DNA of 59,376 nucleotides from Chara braunii (lineage: Eukaryota; Streptophyta; Charophyceae; Charales; Characeae), in contig BFEA01000182.1 of NCBI GenBank assembly GCA_003427395.1, positions 623,592 through 682,967 of the forward strand. The letters run 5' to 3'. The notes beneath the pieces were generated by a model. It did no database searches. It saw nothing but the letters and a program-made list of their open reading frames with translations, and was not told the DNA's origin. Both the position numbers and the translations under genes were made by a program. Below are positions 31,548 through 44,117 of this stretch, piece after piece. Every line of letters begins with the position of its first letter. Position 1 is the stretch's first letter.

Positions 31548-33077
31548 TCAGCAGGCCGCTTCCCTTTCAGTCTTCTTTCATACCTTGAGATAACCTGCGG
31601 AGCAGTCTTTATTAGTTCTTCTCTTGTTAACCACAGATCTCCCTTCGGATCAACATGGTGTCTGAACCGCACTTGATGCTGCATCTGCTGTTTCGGAGGG
31701 CGTCCCCGGCCTCGAGGCTTTAGTACAGGCATCATCTTGTGCTCGATGATGTCGTCAATGTCAACGTGTCCATCCATGGTTGGCGGCAGCATGGATCTCC
31801 TTGAAGGAAACCTTTTCGGTCTCAGCAAAAGGAGCAAGTTTGGAGGCATGGAAAGCGGGCTGTGTGCATAAGTGCCCAGAGATTCGAATGCCATATGACG
31901 GTCCGTCCGGTTCATCCCCAACTAGGTCACAAACTTCCCAAGGTCCAAAGGACTGTGGCATGAGCTTCCTAGAAATACCCAGTTCCTGACCGAGTTCAGA
32001 CGACTTGACCCAAACTCTTTCGCCTACCTGAAATGCAGAGGGCCGTCTGTGCCTGTTCGCAGATGCTACCATAGGATCTTGAGCTTTTCTAATCTGCTCA
32101 ACAGCCTGCTGCAGCATTTTGTCATACTTGACGGCGAATCCCATGCTGCCAGGTGCTGCTATGGGCTGGTTCTCAGACAGCGGAAAATTGAGAGCTGATC
32201 TGGGCTTCCAACCAAGATGCAGCTGGTTGGGAGTCATGCTGGCAGTGCTGTGCACAACATTATTGTACAGACTGGCGATGAGAAGTAACTTCTCATCCTA
32301 GTAATTCTGGCTCGGCTTGATATAATGCAGGAGCAGCTGATGCATTACGCAGTTCATCTGCTCAGCTTGGCCATTGTACTCAGCGTGATTACTTGATGTT
32401 ATCTGCATTTGGGTTCCTGTCTGCTGGCCGTGCTCTGCCACAGTTCACTTGTAAATCTGATGTCCCTATCACTAACAATGGACTTAAGAAGTCCGAAGTC
32501 ACGCACCCAATTATTTATGAACAGCTTGATTACTTGGTCAGTTTTGGCTGTCTCTGGCATAGCGGTCAGTCTAGCGTACTTACTAAATCTGTCCATGATG
32601 ACGAAGATGTGCCTTTTGCCACTGTTGCTGGTCACCAGGGTATCCATGAAGTCCACGGACACACTTTGGGTCGGGCCGGCAGGAACAGGCAAGGGCTTGA
32701 TAAGCCCAAGTAGAGCTTATCACGCTGACAAACCTGACAGGTCTCTACATACTTCTTGGCGTCTTCCATCATCGTGGGCGACCAAAAACGCTGCACCAAA
32801 TTCGCTGACGTTTTCTTGTGTAACCAAAATGACCGGTTGCATCATGGCATTCACCTAGAAATAAACATTGCAAAGACAGGAGTCTTTTATTCCCGGCCTT
32901 CTCCAGGAACAACAAGCCCTCCATCACTACAAACTCGTTCGGTGTGGCCTCGAGCTTGCGAATGATTTCAGACATCAATGGGTCCTCTTGATAGGCTTCC
33001 ACCATGGATCGAGTCACATCTTCAGATATACTGAACGCTGTCACTAGCGCACCCAAAGAGTCCGCTCTCCTAGACAA
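31548..33077 (-). pseudogene. Integrase of element B
   Basis: Read leftwards: LGECHDATGHFGY of the zinc finger, SVDFMDTLVTSNSGKRH, IVSDRDIRFTSELWQ, then HLGWKPRSALNFPLSENQP, GERVWVKSSELGQELG, HASKLAPF and the chromodomain-like VDIDDIIEHKMM..DLWLTREELIKTAPQVISRY. Several frameshifts and a TAG at 32296-32298 where A has Trp (G to A). D-D of the triad are visible. The catalytic Glu region is shifted out of frame near 32370. Confidence 0.75.
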
Positions 33078-34064
33078 AGCATTTGGTACCTTATTGTACT
33101 CTCCCTTTAGATGGTATGACTTGAAGTCATACGTATCTCTGACCTCTTGAGTGCATTGGAGAGAGCAGGTTGCGTCTTAATCCAGCGAGGAGTCTCATGG
33201 TTAGATCTCATGTAGAAAAATCTGCCAAGGAGGTAGTGTCTCCAATGAGACAGCTCCTTGTATAGGGCGTAGAGCTCCCGCTCGTAGATGAACTTAGCTA
33301 CCTACTTACTTGTGTACTCAATCAACCTCGAATTTTCCCCCTCCTGCTCCGTAATTACTGCGCCAATGCCACACTGATTGGCATCCGTGAGCCTCAAGAT
33401 TTCATGGTGCTTCAAAGCATACTTCAATTTCTTGAAGGCTGCCTTGCATTCATCCGTCCATTCCCATGGGTGTCAAGGCGCGTGAGGTCCATCAATGGGG
33501 AAGCTATAGTACTGTAGTTCTTTACACACGGACAATAGTAGCCTGTCATCCCCAAGAACGACCTCATCTCTGTCACGGATTGAGGTCTGGGCCAGTCTAA
33601 TATGTTGGCAATCTTTGCATCGTTTGGCCTCAACCCATCCGTTGGAATTTCATGACCCAGTTACAAGATCACGGTACGATCAAACTCGCATTTCTCCAAG
33701 TTTATTTTGTATTGGGTGCGACGAAGGAGACTTAACACCAAGTGTACATGCATGGTATGGTCCTCCACTGTGCTAGTAAAGATAAGGATGCCGTCGAGGT
33801 ATACAAGGATAAACTTATCTAAGTAGTCAGTCATGAAAGATCCTAGAGAAGATAGGCATTGTACTGACTATTCATTGCACGTTGGAATGTCCCAGGAGCA
33901 TTGCAGAGACCAAAAGGCATCACCACAAACTCGTACAGACCGTACCGAGTCTGGAAAGCGGTTTTGTGCTGATCCTCAGGCCTGATTGCAATCTGATGGT
34001 ATCCGGACTTTAGATCTATCTTGGTGAAGTACCAGCATCCTTGCACTCGGTCCCCTAAGTGCAG
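33050..34064 (-). pseudogene. RT and RNase H of B: fingers deleted, YLDG
   Basis: Protease remnant HLGDRVQ joins directly to [19 protein letters not shown], skipping what in A is about 770 bp covering the rest of protease and the RT fingers. The catalytic box reads LVYLDGILIF, the second Asp changed to Gly (33790-33792). RNase H motifs persist in broken frames to about 33050. Not functional. Confidence 0.75.
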
Positions 34065-34774
34065 CCTCTGCACACAAGCACGATTGATGAAATTCCCTGG
34101 AGAGCCTATCTGCGAAGGCACCGACTATATGGCCACCTACATCGACTTCTAATGAAATCTTTACCCTTAGGACCTCTGCTCATCATCACCCAGGAGTCTC
34201 TAGTGTCATTTTCTAACCACTCACTTTCTCTCTCCTCTAAGGATTCAAACGCACCCGTCGAACAGAGTATCGATTGGTCCAGATCTGTTTGTGGGTTGAT
34301 CATAGAGTCACTAGCCTCGGCCATCATCTAAAGTGCAGAGGGTGTGGCCACAACTTCAGGAGCAGCTAACGGCCCGATGTGTTTCCCTTTGATGTGCTCG
34401 CAGAAGCAATACTCTAGGTTGAAGGTACCAATGTCCCAACCGTGGGTGGCACCTTCGACGTGACTTGCTTACTCCATTGTGCGAACGCGTGCCCATATTG
34501 GCCACAATTCAAATGCGCACCAAGAGTATACCACTCATGCCACTCAACTTACTCCAAACAAATTTTGACCCATGCTGGTGGGCCTTCGTCTGCCACTTGA
34601 CTCTTGGGCAGGCTGGCTTTTTGTTTCCCGGCCCGCTTAGCCTTCTCTTTTGAAGGAGCTGCTATTCCACCCTCCGAAGTGTCTGCAGCCTCTTCCACCT
34701 CTGTGTCTTCCCCAAGGTTAGAGAAGTTTTCAACTTCAGTCGTGTTGCCATCATGATCAACAAACATGACGTTG
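34065..34774 (-). pseudogene. gag C-terminus and protease start of element B
   Basis: MFVDHDGNTTEVENFSNLGE and GPPAWVKICLE parallel A. The zinc knuckle is eroded (HLNCGQYGHAFAQW, first Cys to His and last Cys to Trp). LEERESEWLENDTRDSW and SRGPKGKDF precede a frameshifted protease site. gag stops at 34774, where element C's LTR begins, so C is inserted in B. Confidence 0.75.
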
Positions 34775-36133
34775 TGTTACGATCTTGGCCAATTTCGAAG
34801 TATACATTCATCAGAAAGTATAATGCCGTCCAATTGCAAGAAGAAATGAATGAACTTGAGAGGAGAGAGAGGGAAAGAAGTAAAAGAAAGTAAGAAAGAA
34901 GTACTCCAGCATAGACCAAAGATAAAGCTCTTCTTCTCCGCCAAGCAATCTCCTCCTCATCTCCTCCCCTCTTATTCAAACAAGAAATGACAATAGTAAT
35001 GTTGAATGGTTGAACCAGAATCACTGTCCAAATCCCACTTCTACTGCAGGCGCAACATGAGGTCCACCATAGCCATGACTACCCTTTTTCTTCCTCTTCA
35101 TGTAGCCGAGGCTATGGCGGAGCACTGAGGGCTCTACCCTCCTGTCCAAAAGACAATCCAAAGCAGCTATGTCGCTGCCCTCCTGCCCCAAGGTCAACAT
35201 CAGGCAGTTATACCGCTGCCCACTAAACCGCCATGCCTGACTCTATCCCGAGCTTCCTTAATGCGGCACTACCCCAACTGGGGCCTTCCAGATGCAGCGC
35301 CTAACAAGGTGATGAAGATGGTGTCCACCATGGCCAGGCAGGTGCCTCACCACTCTCCTCCTCGGTCCGCTTCTCCCTCCTCCTCCTACCGGTAGAGCTC
35401 CACCATACCCAAGGTGGAAGCTCCCGACTTCTTCCTCCCAGCAGCGCTGTATCAACCAGCGCTCTTCCAACCAACGCTATAGCAGCGTGACGCCCAACTC
35501 GCACACTGAAGAATGAGGCCGAACTCTTCCCTCGACCTCTTGATAAAGCGGCCTGCTTGCCTCCTGGCGGTGACTTCTAGGTTGCTCGGCCTCCCAAGCA
35601 ACCGGGTACCTCCTCCCTTTCAGAGGGAAAGATCATTGCAGACTCTGATATTGCCCGTACAGGCTCTAGACTCAGACTGGATGGACTGGTACTGCCCTAG
35701 ACCTAGCCTACCGCTACTGGGCCTCTAAAAATGGCAACTTTTGTCTTCTTCTGCTCGTCCTCAAGTAATCGGCACATCTAATGCTGTTGGGTGCGGTACC
35801 GACCTACCTGCTACTTGAGTGTTTTTCGGCTACTCCAAGGGCCACGGGCCTCTGGCTTCGCCACTTGAGTGTTTTCCCCTGCTGCAACCCTCAATGCCAC
35901 AGCCACAGGTAAGTACCGGCCCTACGGGCCTGCCAAACCAGCTAGTACCCTTGCGGGTCACACACACACTCATGCCGACAAGCGCCCAGACAGACACGCA
36001 AGTCAACAGGCACGCACACATACAGACTTAAAAAACACAGCAGAATGCGGGAATCTCAGCAAGGCATCCATTCCATCGGCATAACTTCGCAAATCAGTTG
36101 TGTTCTCAATCTGTGTTATGGTGGGTCATTACA
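34775..36133 (-). repeat. 3' LTR of element C, 1,359 bp
   Basis: On the minus strand it begins TGTAATGACCC right after the polypurine tract and ends CGTAACA. Contains GA-rich and CT-rich tracts and CA-rich text near 35960-36020. Apparent proteins across it are chance frames. Confidence 0.8.
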
Positions 36134-36150
36134 CTACTCCCCCCTCAAGA
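36134..36150 (-). promoter_or_regulatory. Polypurine tract of element C
   Basis: Minus strand TCTTGAGGGGGGAGTAG, directly upstream of the 3' LTR start. Confidence 0.8.
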
Positions 36151-36286
36151 TCGAGGTCCCTTCAAGCGAGTAACTCAATCAGAGTCCTAGCATAACGCAT
36201 CATAAGCGTAAATAGCAAAGAGAGATCGGGTATGTTCCGTAGGAGTGAGGGCAGCAGTGAATGTAGGTTGTTTCGGAGCTAATCAG

Positions 36287-37839
36287 TCATTCGTATGCAT
36301 TGACGACTCGCGGGGCACTCTGCAGAAAGTCTTTCTTAGCGATCCAGTAAAAGTCATTCAACTGGTGGTACAAAAAATGAACTTTATACCGTCTGTTTCG
36401 CCCTTTTCCATTGTGCTCGACAATGCTATCGACCTCGTGACCGCCTTTGATTGCATGAGGGATCATTGACTCTCGATACTTAAAAGTTTCAGGTGATTCA
36501 TACGGAAACAACTTTGACGCCTGAAAGACTGGGTACGTACGTAGGTCAGGAGGCACGTCGATTGTGTAGGAAGGACCAAATAAATCATCTCCTACTCGGT
36601 TCAGCACCTCCCATGGGCCGTAGTACTGAGGAAGAAGGTTTGTGATACACCTTCAGAAAACTCAGACATCTTGACCCAGACAGAACTTCCCACTGTGAAA
36701 GGGTCAGACTGACACTTTTTGTTTGCATGCTTAATCATGGCACTGCGTCGCCTTTCCATAGCTGCGGCAACAACTTCGAGCAAACAATCAAACTTAGCAC
36801 TGTAGCCTGGCTGGCTAGGTGTCAGGCCAGGTGGCTGGTAAGGAAATAGATAAGATAGGGGATTGCGAATTTTCCATCCAAGGTGCAACCGGTTAGGTGT
36901 TATCGCGGTGGAGGAGTGTATGAAGTTGTTGTACAATCCCTGCACAATCGACAATTCCTCATCCCAAGAGTTCTGATCAGGCACAATTAGAGCTCCGAGA
37001 AGTTGGATCACAGTCTGGTTGATCTCCTTGGCTAGTCCATTGGTTTCGAGATGTCGACCAGACGTCATTTTGAGTTTGATGTCATAGATCTGGGAGGTGA
37101 AGTCCTTCCAATCTGCACTTATGAACCTAGTGTCCCAGTCACTAACAAGAGTTTTCGGTGACCCACACTGCAAAATGTACTCCTTGTGAAACTCTTTGAT
37201 CACAAGGTCAGTTGGGGCGTGAGGTGGTAATGGGATCAAATTCAGAAATTTTGAAAAGCTGGCAACGATCACCATTACTTGCAAATATCCATTCCTACTC
37301 TTCTTTCCCATCTTTATGAAGTTGATGGAAAGAGACTCACCCAGGGCATCAGGGATAGGAAGAGGATGCAGGAGCCGATAGGGCTTCTGCCAAGACGGTT
37401 TGATGCGTTGACAAACTTCACACTCAGCCACAAACTTTCGTGCCATGCCTTTCATCGCAGGCCATATAAACTTCTGCAACAAACTTTCGTATGTCTTTTC
37501 AAAACCGAAGTGCCCACTCCGGTCATGAGCCAAGTCCAAGAAGTGAGTACGAATAGGCTCATAATTGGGTACACACAGGCGGTTGTACTTCCCGTAACGT
37601 CGGAAGAGCAAACCTTTACACTCATGGAAGTCAAGCTGACTGCTAGGGTCAGCCTCCGGGTCCTTGGCAGCATGCTCAACTAGTTTGTCCTTCAAGTTCT
37701 TACGAAGATCATATGAGCCCACAAGACGAGTCATGTACTTAGGGTGGCGAAACAAAGCATCCGCAACGGGATTGTAACAACCTTTCTTGTGCCTAAGTTC
37801 GAAATCATACAGAATAATTTCATGCAGCCAGCGGGTCAA
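36287..37839 (-). pseudogene. Integrase of C, long open frame with altered triad
   Basis: A 412-codon frame (37839-36601) runs from the RNase H end (FELRHKKGCYNPVADALF) through zinc finger HDRSGHFGF..CEVCQRIKP to the core. SINFIKMGKKSRNGY has Asn for the first catalytic Asp, VSDWDTRFISADW keeps the second, and ETNGLAKEINQ shows Lys where the catalytic Glu sits (TDGQTERVN in the family). A second frame (36607-36287) carries YTIDVPPDLRTYPVFQASKL and a chromodomain-like tail ending SAPRVVNAYE. Long but catalytically dead as read. Confidence 0.8.
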
Positions 37840-38333
37840 TGTAGTTGATGGATTATTCTGTCTGAATCCATTTCAAAGTCTCGTGGTCTGAGAAAATTTT
37901 GAAATGGCGATCGAAGAGGTAGTGCTTTCAATGATTTAGTGCCTCTCAAGGCATAGAGTTCTCGCATGTAAGTGGAGGCAACTACCTTGTGATTGGGCAT
38001 ACGTTTGCTGTAGAATTTGAGCGGACGTAAGCCGTCACCATCATCTTGTTGTGACACTGCACCAATCCCATACAAGCTTGCATCCGTAGTTACTACTAAT
38101 GTAAGTTTGGGATCTGCAATGCGGAGCACCGGATGACTCGCCAAAGCCTCCTTCAATGCTTGGAAGGCTGTTGTGCATTCCCCATCCCATGTGTAGGACA
38201 AGTTCTTGGTGGTCAATTTGGACAGCGGTCGGGCAATGATAGAGAATTTGGGTACAAACTTACGGTTGTACGACGCAAGACCAAAGAAAGAACGCATCTC
38301 GCGGACATTTGCCGGTTGAGCGGATGACCTCAA
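37720..38333 (-). pseudogene. RNase H region of element C
   Basis: MRSFFGLASYNRKFVPKFS (connection), then TTDASLYGIGAVSQQDDGDG and FYSKRMPNHKVV..YMRELYALR, the standard gypsy RNase H blocks. Overlaps the integrase frame at its end through a frameshift. Confidence 0.75.
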
Positions 38334-39429
38334 CTTTGGTTGCCTCGGGCACTAGGCCTGCAGCAGATAACCGATGTCCAAGGTAGATGACGTTGTCCCT
38401 CCCAAACTCAGATTTCTTTAAGTTGAGATGGAGCTGCGCATCCTTGAGGATCTGCAACCCTTCCTCAAGGTGTCTCATGTGCTCCTCTATCGACTTGCTG
38501 AAGATTAGTATGTCATCCAAAAAAAAAAAAAAAAATCGATTAATCTGATTCCGAAACACCTTATCCATGAGACTTTGAAAGTGGCCGGTGCATTCGTAAG
38601 GCCGAAGGGCATGGCGGTAAACTCGTACAACCCATCGCGAGTTTTGAATGCAGGTTTATGCTGGTTTGCAGGGCCGACTTCAATCTGGTGGTAGCCAGAC
38701 TTAAATTGATCTTGCTGAAGACCTTGCATCCACTTACATCATCAAGTAGATCATCAATACGCGGCAAAGGGTTATGCATTCTTTCTTGTTATTCTATCCA
38801 GTCCGCGGTAATCCATACACATGTAGTGTGCCTCCTTTCCTTGGGAAAAACAGAACCAGTGCACCGAGTTCGGATTCGCTTGGCGTGATCCATCCCTTCC
38901 CAATCATGCTATCAATCTGTCTTCGCAACTCTTCCAATTCGCCTGAGCCCATTTTATAGACACAACCTTTTGGAGGAGTGCTACCTTTTATTAACTCAAT
39001 CTTGTGTTAGACCGGACGCACGGGGACTCCATGCGGCTCGACCAAGACTTCAGGAAATCGGTTGAGAAAGTTGCGGATTTCCGATGGAACTTTTGAAGGT
39101 GGATCATCACTTTCAGGTGCAAGTATACCGGATTGCATGGGTGCAGCCAAAACAACAAAATCTGAAGCAGAGTCGTTTGGATTAGAAGTAGATTTAGTAG
39201 AGATAGTAGTTGCATTAGAAGTAGAAACGACATGTAAAGTAGAATCATTATGTATAGCAAAAATAGAAGGCACATGAGCAGGCCTAACAAAGGCTATATA
39301 CATTTGCTCATCAACTTTGCGCCTGCGCCACTTTTTGCAGAATTTCATTGCATTGAGAAAAGTCACTTGGGAGTCGTGCGACTTATTCAAGAGGACTGGA
39401 CGCTCGATTCCCATGGCATCTTTGGCCAT
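38260..39429 (-). pseudogene. Reverse transcriptase of C with a poly(Phe) catalytic strand
   Basis: Front half VPSEIRNFLNRFPEVL and PVRPV, then TAG, then [55 protein letters not shown] in several frames. A 17-A run (38519-38535) encodes five Phe before [10 protein letters not shown], so the usual VVVY of the YxDD strand has become Phe with the length unchanged. Both Asp survive. Multiple frameshifts make the copy non-functional. Confidence 0.75.
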
Positions 39430-39444
39430 GAACTGTGAGTCCTT

Positions 39445-39849
39445 CTACGTGGTTCTTTCACATTGGGCCTGCAACCAGCCCAGGCCCATAACCGAGTCGA
39501 AGGGGCACTTATCAAGGACATAGAAGTTCAACTCATGTGTGATTTTGCGGTCTGCATTAAAGGTAGTGCACGCACCTGCGACTGCATGCGTAGATGTGAC
39601 AACCTCTTGGTTGCCCACTAGGGTCCGACAAGGATTCTGCAAAGTCACTTGCTTCTTTCCCAAGCGTGTCTTACGAATGTCGTGCGGTGAGTAGTTGGCG
39701 GTTGCGCCACAAACAGCCAACACACGGATGTAACGACCGTTAATGTGGAGTTTGAAGAAGATGAACTTCATTTTCCCTTGCGCGCGTTTTTGGTTCATGT
39801 GAGCCCATTGTGACAAGAGAGCATGAAAGTCAATTTCTTTCGACTCCAC
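39445..39849 (-). pseudogene. Protease region of C, Asp to Val
   Basis: MKFIFFKLHINGRYIRVLAV, then CGATANYSPHDIRK. The motif expected as (V/A)DCGATxN reads AVCGATAN, the catalytic Asp replaced by Val. ELNFYVLDKCPFDSVMGLGW closes the fold. The 134-codon frame is otherwise clean. Confidence 0.75.
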
Positions 39850-39989
39850 CCAAGGCTCCTTGTACAGGATGTGTAATTCCTCAGCCTTGGAATCAACATC
39901 AGATGGGGTCTCAAGAGAGGTTTGTTGAGTAGGATCAGAATCCGGTGAAGGATCTGCACTTACATGTCAAGCCTCTCCGTTTGTAGAGT

Positions 39990-41810
39990 GTGCTGATGAT
40001 GTCTCTACCCCCTTTGCTGGTTTCCTTGCTGCAATTTGAAACAATGTTGGACCGAGTGTCCCGGATTGGTGCAGTGCAGGCGAACCTCTTTCTTCACCCT
40101 ATGTTTCCCTCACTTTCACTGATCCCGAGATCTACCGATGGTTTTGTGGTAGGATCTTTCGGTTTGGGTGGAATCTGCGCTCCCTTGAGAAGGAGAATGG
40201 TGTTAGTGTTGTTCTTCACTGTGGTCCTCGGTCCCTTACTTTTGAAGGCAGTCTTCTTAAAGGCATTTATAGATTCATCATCATTCACATAATCAGACTC
40301 GTGGGCTGACGAAGAGCAAGATGCCTCATAGTCTTGCTCTTGCTATTGATCGTCATCAAGAGAAGGGTCCTATGCGAAGGTCTCCTCGCCAACCTCAAGC
40401 AGATCGTGCGCTGCAAAACGGTTGGTGCCTGGAAACCGTCTGCGGCCGGTGGTCTTTTTGCCACTCGATTACCTCGGGAGGTCTTGTGCCTCCAACTTGA
40501 CTAAATCCCGCATGAGGGAAAGACAATCTGTATATGAGTCCAAGCCCCAGGCGATGTGTTACAGTAGAGGGAACCGTGCCTTTAATCACATCCAAGCAAG
40601 ATTGCACAGTCATCTCCAGATCAGGAGTAGCAAAGAGTTTACTAACGTACTGCTGCAGACTATGCATGGTGCTTGTCCACTTGCTGTGCTTGAGCTTGTC
40701 AAGCTCAAGTCTAGCCTTGGCTGCAGCATGCGGATCAGCATATTGTTTGATCAAGAGTTCCTCGAGTGTGGCTATTGGCGTAGCCTTCAGCCATTTGTTC
40801 AGGTCTATTCTTTTATAGCATGAATGTGCAGCTTGGGCTTCTAAGAAGCCCCTTACGGCGGGTTCCACATTGGTCCCTAGGACCGACGACTGAGTAACCG
40901 GGGGTGTCCGCAACACATCAAAGTAGGATCGCATAGAGCTGATCCAAGATTCAATGTCGTCCTTTCCGTCATACTTAGACGGAATCTGTTCCGCCTTCCT
41001 GTCCACGTAGGGAAAGCTGCAGCTAGGACCAGTGATTGCTGGGTCCGAATTTGGAGCTGCAACAGTTCTAGAATGCCCTGCACTGCCACTTGGCGCTGCA
41101 GCAGCAGCAGTAGCAACAGCGGGGTCTGAACCTGCTGCAGATCCCGATAGGCTGTTGGCCACGCTCAAAGAAGAAGAAGAAGAAGAAGAAGAAGAAGAAG
41201 AAGAAGACGATATAGTTGGAGGGGCAAGAACGGACTGACACGCAGCACTAGAAGCAGGGTAAGCAAGCGGAAGGACACCTTGGGCCGGCTGCATGTTAGC
41301 AAAGTGTTGCAGCTGGTCACAGTGCTGCTGCGCCATCAAGGCCATCTCCTCGCACAACTTATTGAGTTCATGAAACACCTTGGCGAGTCGGCCTGTATGG
41401 TCTTCAACAGCCCGGACCTCTACTAAAGCCCTGAGGAGTGGGACAATCTTCTCTTCCACCTCATCATCAGTTAAGGTGGGCACGGTACTGAAGACGGCTT
41501 CACGGGCCTTTACTTTATCTCCACTTTCTTTCTCCTTCTCTTCCTCTTCCCTCTTCAATGCTTTTTCATAGAAGAACAAGTACTGCACTTTTTCTGCCTC
41601 AAGGGCAGTGTCCATTTGCAGCTTCCATTCTGCTGCAGATGCCAGGATGGAGGACGAGGGAGTCAATAAGTCTCTTAAAAGAGGTTCGTATTTCCTCACA
41701 CTTTTGGGACGAACACTCCTCTTCCCTCTCCTCACCCCTTCAAGAGCAACACTCGGAAGCTTCTCTCTTCTCTCTCTCTCTCTCATTTGCGATCGTGTAG
41801 ACGCAGGCAT
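39990..41810 (-). pseudogene. gag of element C
   Basis: The 471-codon frame (41810-40395) starts MPASTRSQMRERERREKLPS. It has a coiled-coil N-terminal half, a 14-Ser stretch from an (AGA)n-type tract (41168-41209), an Ala/Ser-rich linker and a capsid with WISSMRSYFDVLR and FLEAQAAHSCY blocks. A frameshift near 40430 leads to HDLLEVGEETF, then a Lys-rich segment and a zinc knuckle HCTNPGHSVQHC near 40045-40085, whose first Cys reads Arg. Confidence 0.75.
41168..41209. repeat. Trinucleotide repeat in C gag
   Basis: About 14 (AGA)-type units on the plus strand, encoding consecutive Ser in the minus-strand gag. Confidence 0.9.
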
Positions 41811-42347
41811 TTAATGAACCCAATGAAAGAAACAATCTTGAAAGGAACTAGAAGAGAAGTTAGAACTCTTAGTCGGAGCGGCAATTCATTTGGACTCGAG
41901 AGCAGTTAAAACAAAAAATAAAGATCAGCTAGATATGATTCCGCCACACAGTCTGGTCGGGCCACGTATGAGGTCCTCTCAAGCCTATCCGGACTCAGCT
42001 CCGTGAAGACATAGCAAATCAAATTCAAAGTGTAGTACACAATGCAAGAGAGAATTGAGTGGTGTCCAAGGTGCGAGTCAGGCGGCGGATCGTGCAGTAA
42101 AGTCTGTTAAAACGTCTCAGCTGAGATCCCCTCAGCAGCGAGTGTCCTGGTTCAAAAGCATGAACTCCAAGTCCCAATCAAATAGAACAAAGTAACTGAC
42201 GTCAACAGATTTGGGCCTGAGGGGCCCTTCTTGTTTGGGCCCGGTCCCACTGAGTCCCAAATGGTCCCAGTGGAGTCAGAACCGGGTCCCAACCAACAAG
42301 AGTTCCACAAATGGCGGCAAAGTCAACTCTCGCCAGCAAGTAGAATC

Positions 42348-42360
42348 GGCTCCGATACCA
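42348..42360 (-). promoter_or_regulatory. Primer-binding site of element C (tRNA-Met type)
   Basis: Minus strand TGGTATCGGAGCC, one base from the common plant tRNA-Met site TGGTATCAGAGCC, one base from the LTR end. Confidence 0.8.
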
Positions 42361-42361
42361 A

Positions 42362-43588
42362 TGTTGCGATCCTGGCCAATTTCGAAGCATATATTCATCA
42401 GAAAGTACAATGCAGTCCAATTGCGAAAAGAAATGAATGAACTTGAGAGGAGAGAGAGGGAAAGAAGAAAAAGAAGAAGTAAGAAAGACGAAGAAGATGA
42501 TGTACTCCATCATAGACCAAAGATAAGGTTCTTCTTCTCCGCCAACCAATCTCCTCCTCCTTATCTCCTCCCCTCTTATTCAAACAAGAAATGACAATAA
42601 TAATGTTGAATGGCTGAACCAGAATCAATGTTCGAATCCCACTTCTACTGCAGGCACAACATGAGGTCCACCATAGCCATGGCCACCCTTCCTCTTCCTC
42701 TTCATGTAGGCCGACGCTATGGCGGAGCACTGAGGGCTCTACCCTCCTGTCCAAAGGACAACCCAAAGCAGCTATGTCGCTGCCCTCCTGCCCCAAGGTC
42801 AACATCAGGCAGTTATATCGCTGCCCACTGAACCACCATGCCTGACTCTATCCCGAGCGTCCTTGATGCGGCACTACCCCAACTGGGGCCTTCCAGATGC
42901 AGCGCCTAACAAGGTGGTGAAGATGGTGTCCACCATAGCCAGGTAGGTGCCTCGCCACTCTCCTCCTTGGTCCCCTTCTCCCTCCTCCTCCTACCGGTAG
43001 AGCTCCACCATAGCCAAGGTGGAAGCTCCCGGCTTCTTCCTCCCAGCAGCGCTGTATCAACCAGCGCTCTTCCAACCAACGCTATAGCAGCGTGACGCCC
43101 AACTCGCACACTGAAGAATGAGGCTGAGCTCTTCCCTCGGCCTCTTGATATAGCGGCCTGCTTGCCTCCTGGGCGGTGACTTCCAGGTCGCTCGGCCTCC
43201 TGAGCAACCGGTACCTCCTCCCTTTCGAAGGGAAACATCATTGCAGACTCTGATATTGCCCGTACAGGCTCTAGACTCAGACTGGATGGACTGGTACCGG
43301 CCTAGACCTGGCCTACCGCTACTGGGCCTCTAAAAATGGCAACTTTGTCTTCTTCTGCTTGTCCTCGACTACTCGAAACATTTACTGCTACTGGGTACGG
43401 TACCGAGCTACCTGCTACTTGAGTGTTTTTCCGCTACTCCAAGGGCTGCGGGCCTCTGGCTCCGCCACTGGAGTGTTTTCCCCTGCTGCAACCCTCGATG
43501 CCATGGCCACAGGTAAGTACCGGCCCTACGGGCCTGCCAAACAAGCAAGTACCCTTGCGGGTCACACACACACTCATGCCGACAAGCA
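42362..43588 (-). repeat. 5' LTR of element C, truncated
   Basis: Aligned by eye to 34775-35988 with roughly 90% or more identity. It starts (plus) TGTTGCGATCC and loses similarity after GCCGACAAGC. Confidence 0.75.
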
Positions 43589-44117
43589 CTCGCAGCGGCA
43601 GAGCAGCGAGGCTAGGAGAGAGAGGGAGAGTGAGAGCACACTCACGCGCAATCAACTGGACACAGACACACACTCACTCAACTCGGCACAGACTCGACAC
43701 AACTCTACGGATGCAGACACAAATTGGCAAAAGTCGCCAAGTCTCAGTCTTGAATTCCCGGACACAATGTCGAAGCAAAGTTGCACTGAGGCTGAAAACT
43801 TGGTGCCCGTACCGGGCTTGAGTCCGGACCTAAGTACAGGACTCAGGTACAGTCCTTAGGGCCAAAGTGAAAATGCCTCAGGGCCAGTACTGAAAATCAA
43901 AAGTCTGAGAGTGGGCGCCAGAATGTCGGATGGCGCCAAGCGTCCAAAATCCGGAAGTCCCACAATGAGTTTTGAAAACGGGCGCCAGAATGCAGATGAC
44001 TCCAGCTGTCTGAAATCAGAAACAAGAAAATTGTTTTAAAAAAAAAAGAGGATAAATACAGCAAGCTGGCGGGTGGTAACCCACAGACCAGGGATCGAGC
44101 CCTGGTGGAGTCTGTAA
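43589..44117 (-). other. Probable leader of element B, with a tRNA-like motif
   Basis: Three GGCGCC-centred words (CTGGCGCCCGTTTTC, TTGGCGCCATCC, CTGGCGCCCACTC on the minus strand) and a self-complementary CCAGGGATCGAGCCCTGG at 44091-44108 that resembles a tRNA T-arm. No coding content. Position next to the right LTR fits a 5' leader. Confidence 0.4.

Larger units (their letters stand above)
34775..43588 (-). mobile_element. Element C: Ty3/gypsy retrotransposon inserted in element B
   Basis: Direct repeats at 34775-36133 and 42362 to about 43588 are its LTRs. Minus-strand order is 5' LTR (right), primer site, gag, protease, RT, RNase H, integrase, polypurine tract, 3' LTR (left). The right LTR breaks off about 130 bp before its expected end. 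The B gag sequence expected beyond it is missing, indicating a deletion across that junction. Confidence 0.8.

Noticed and set aside
34775-36133. Several 60-120-codon frames near 35-36 kb
   Set aside because: All fall inside the LTR of element C and recur in its other LTR.
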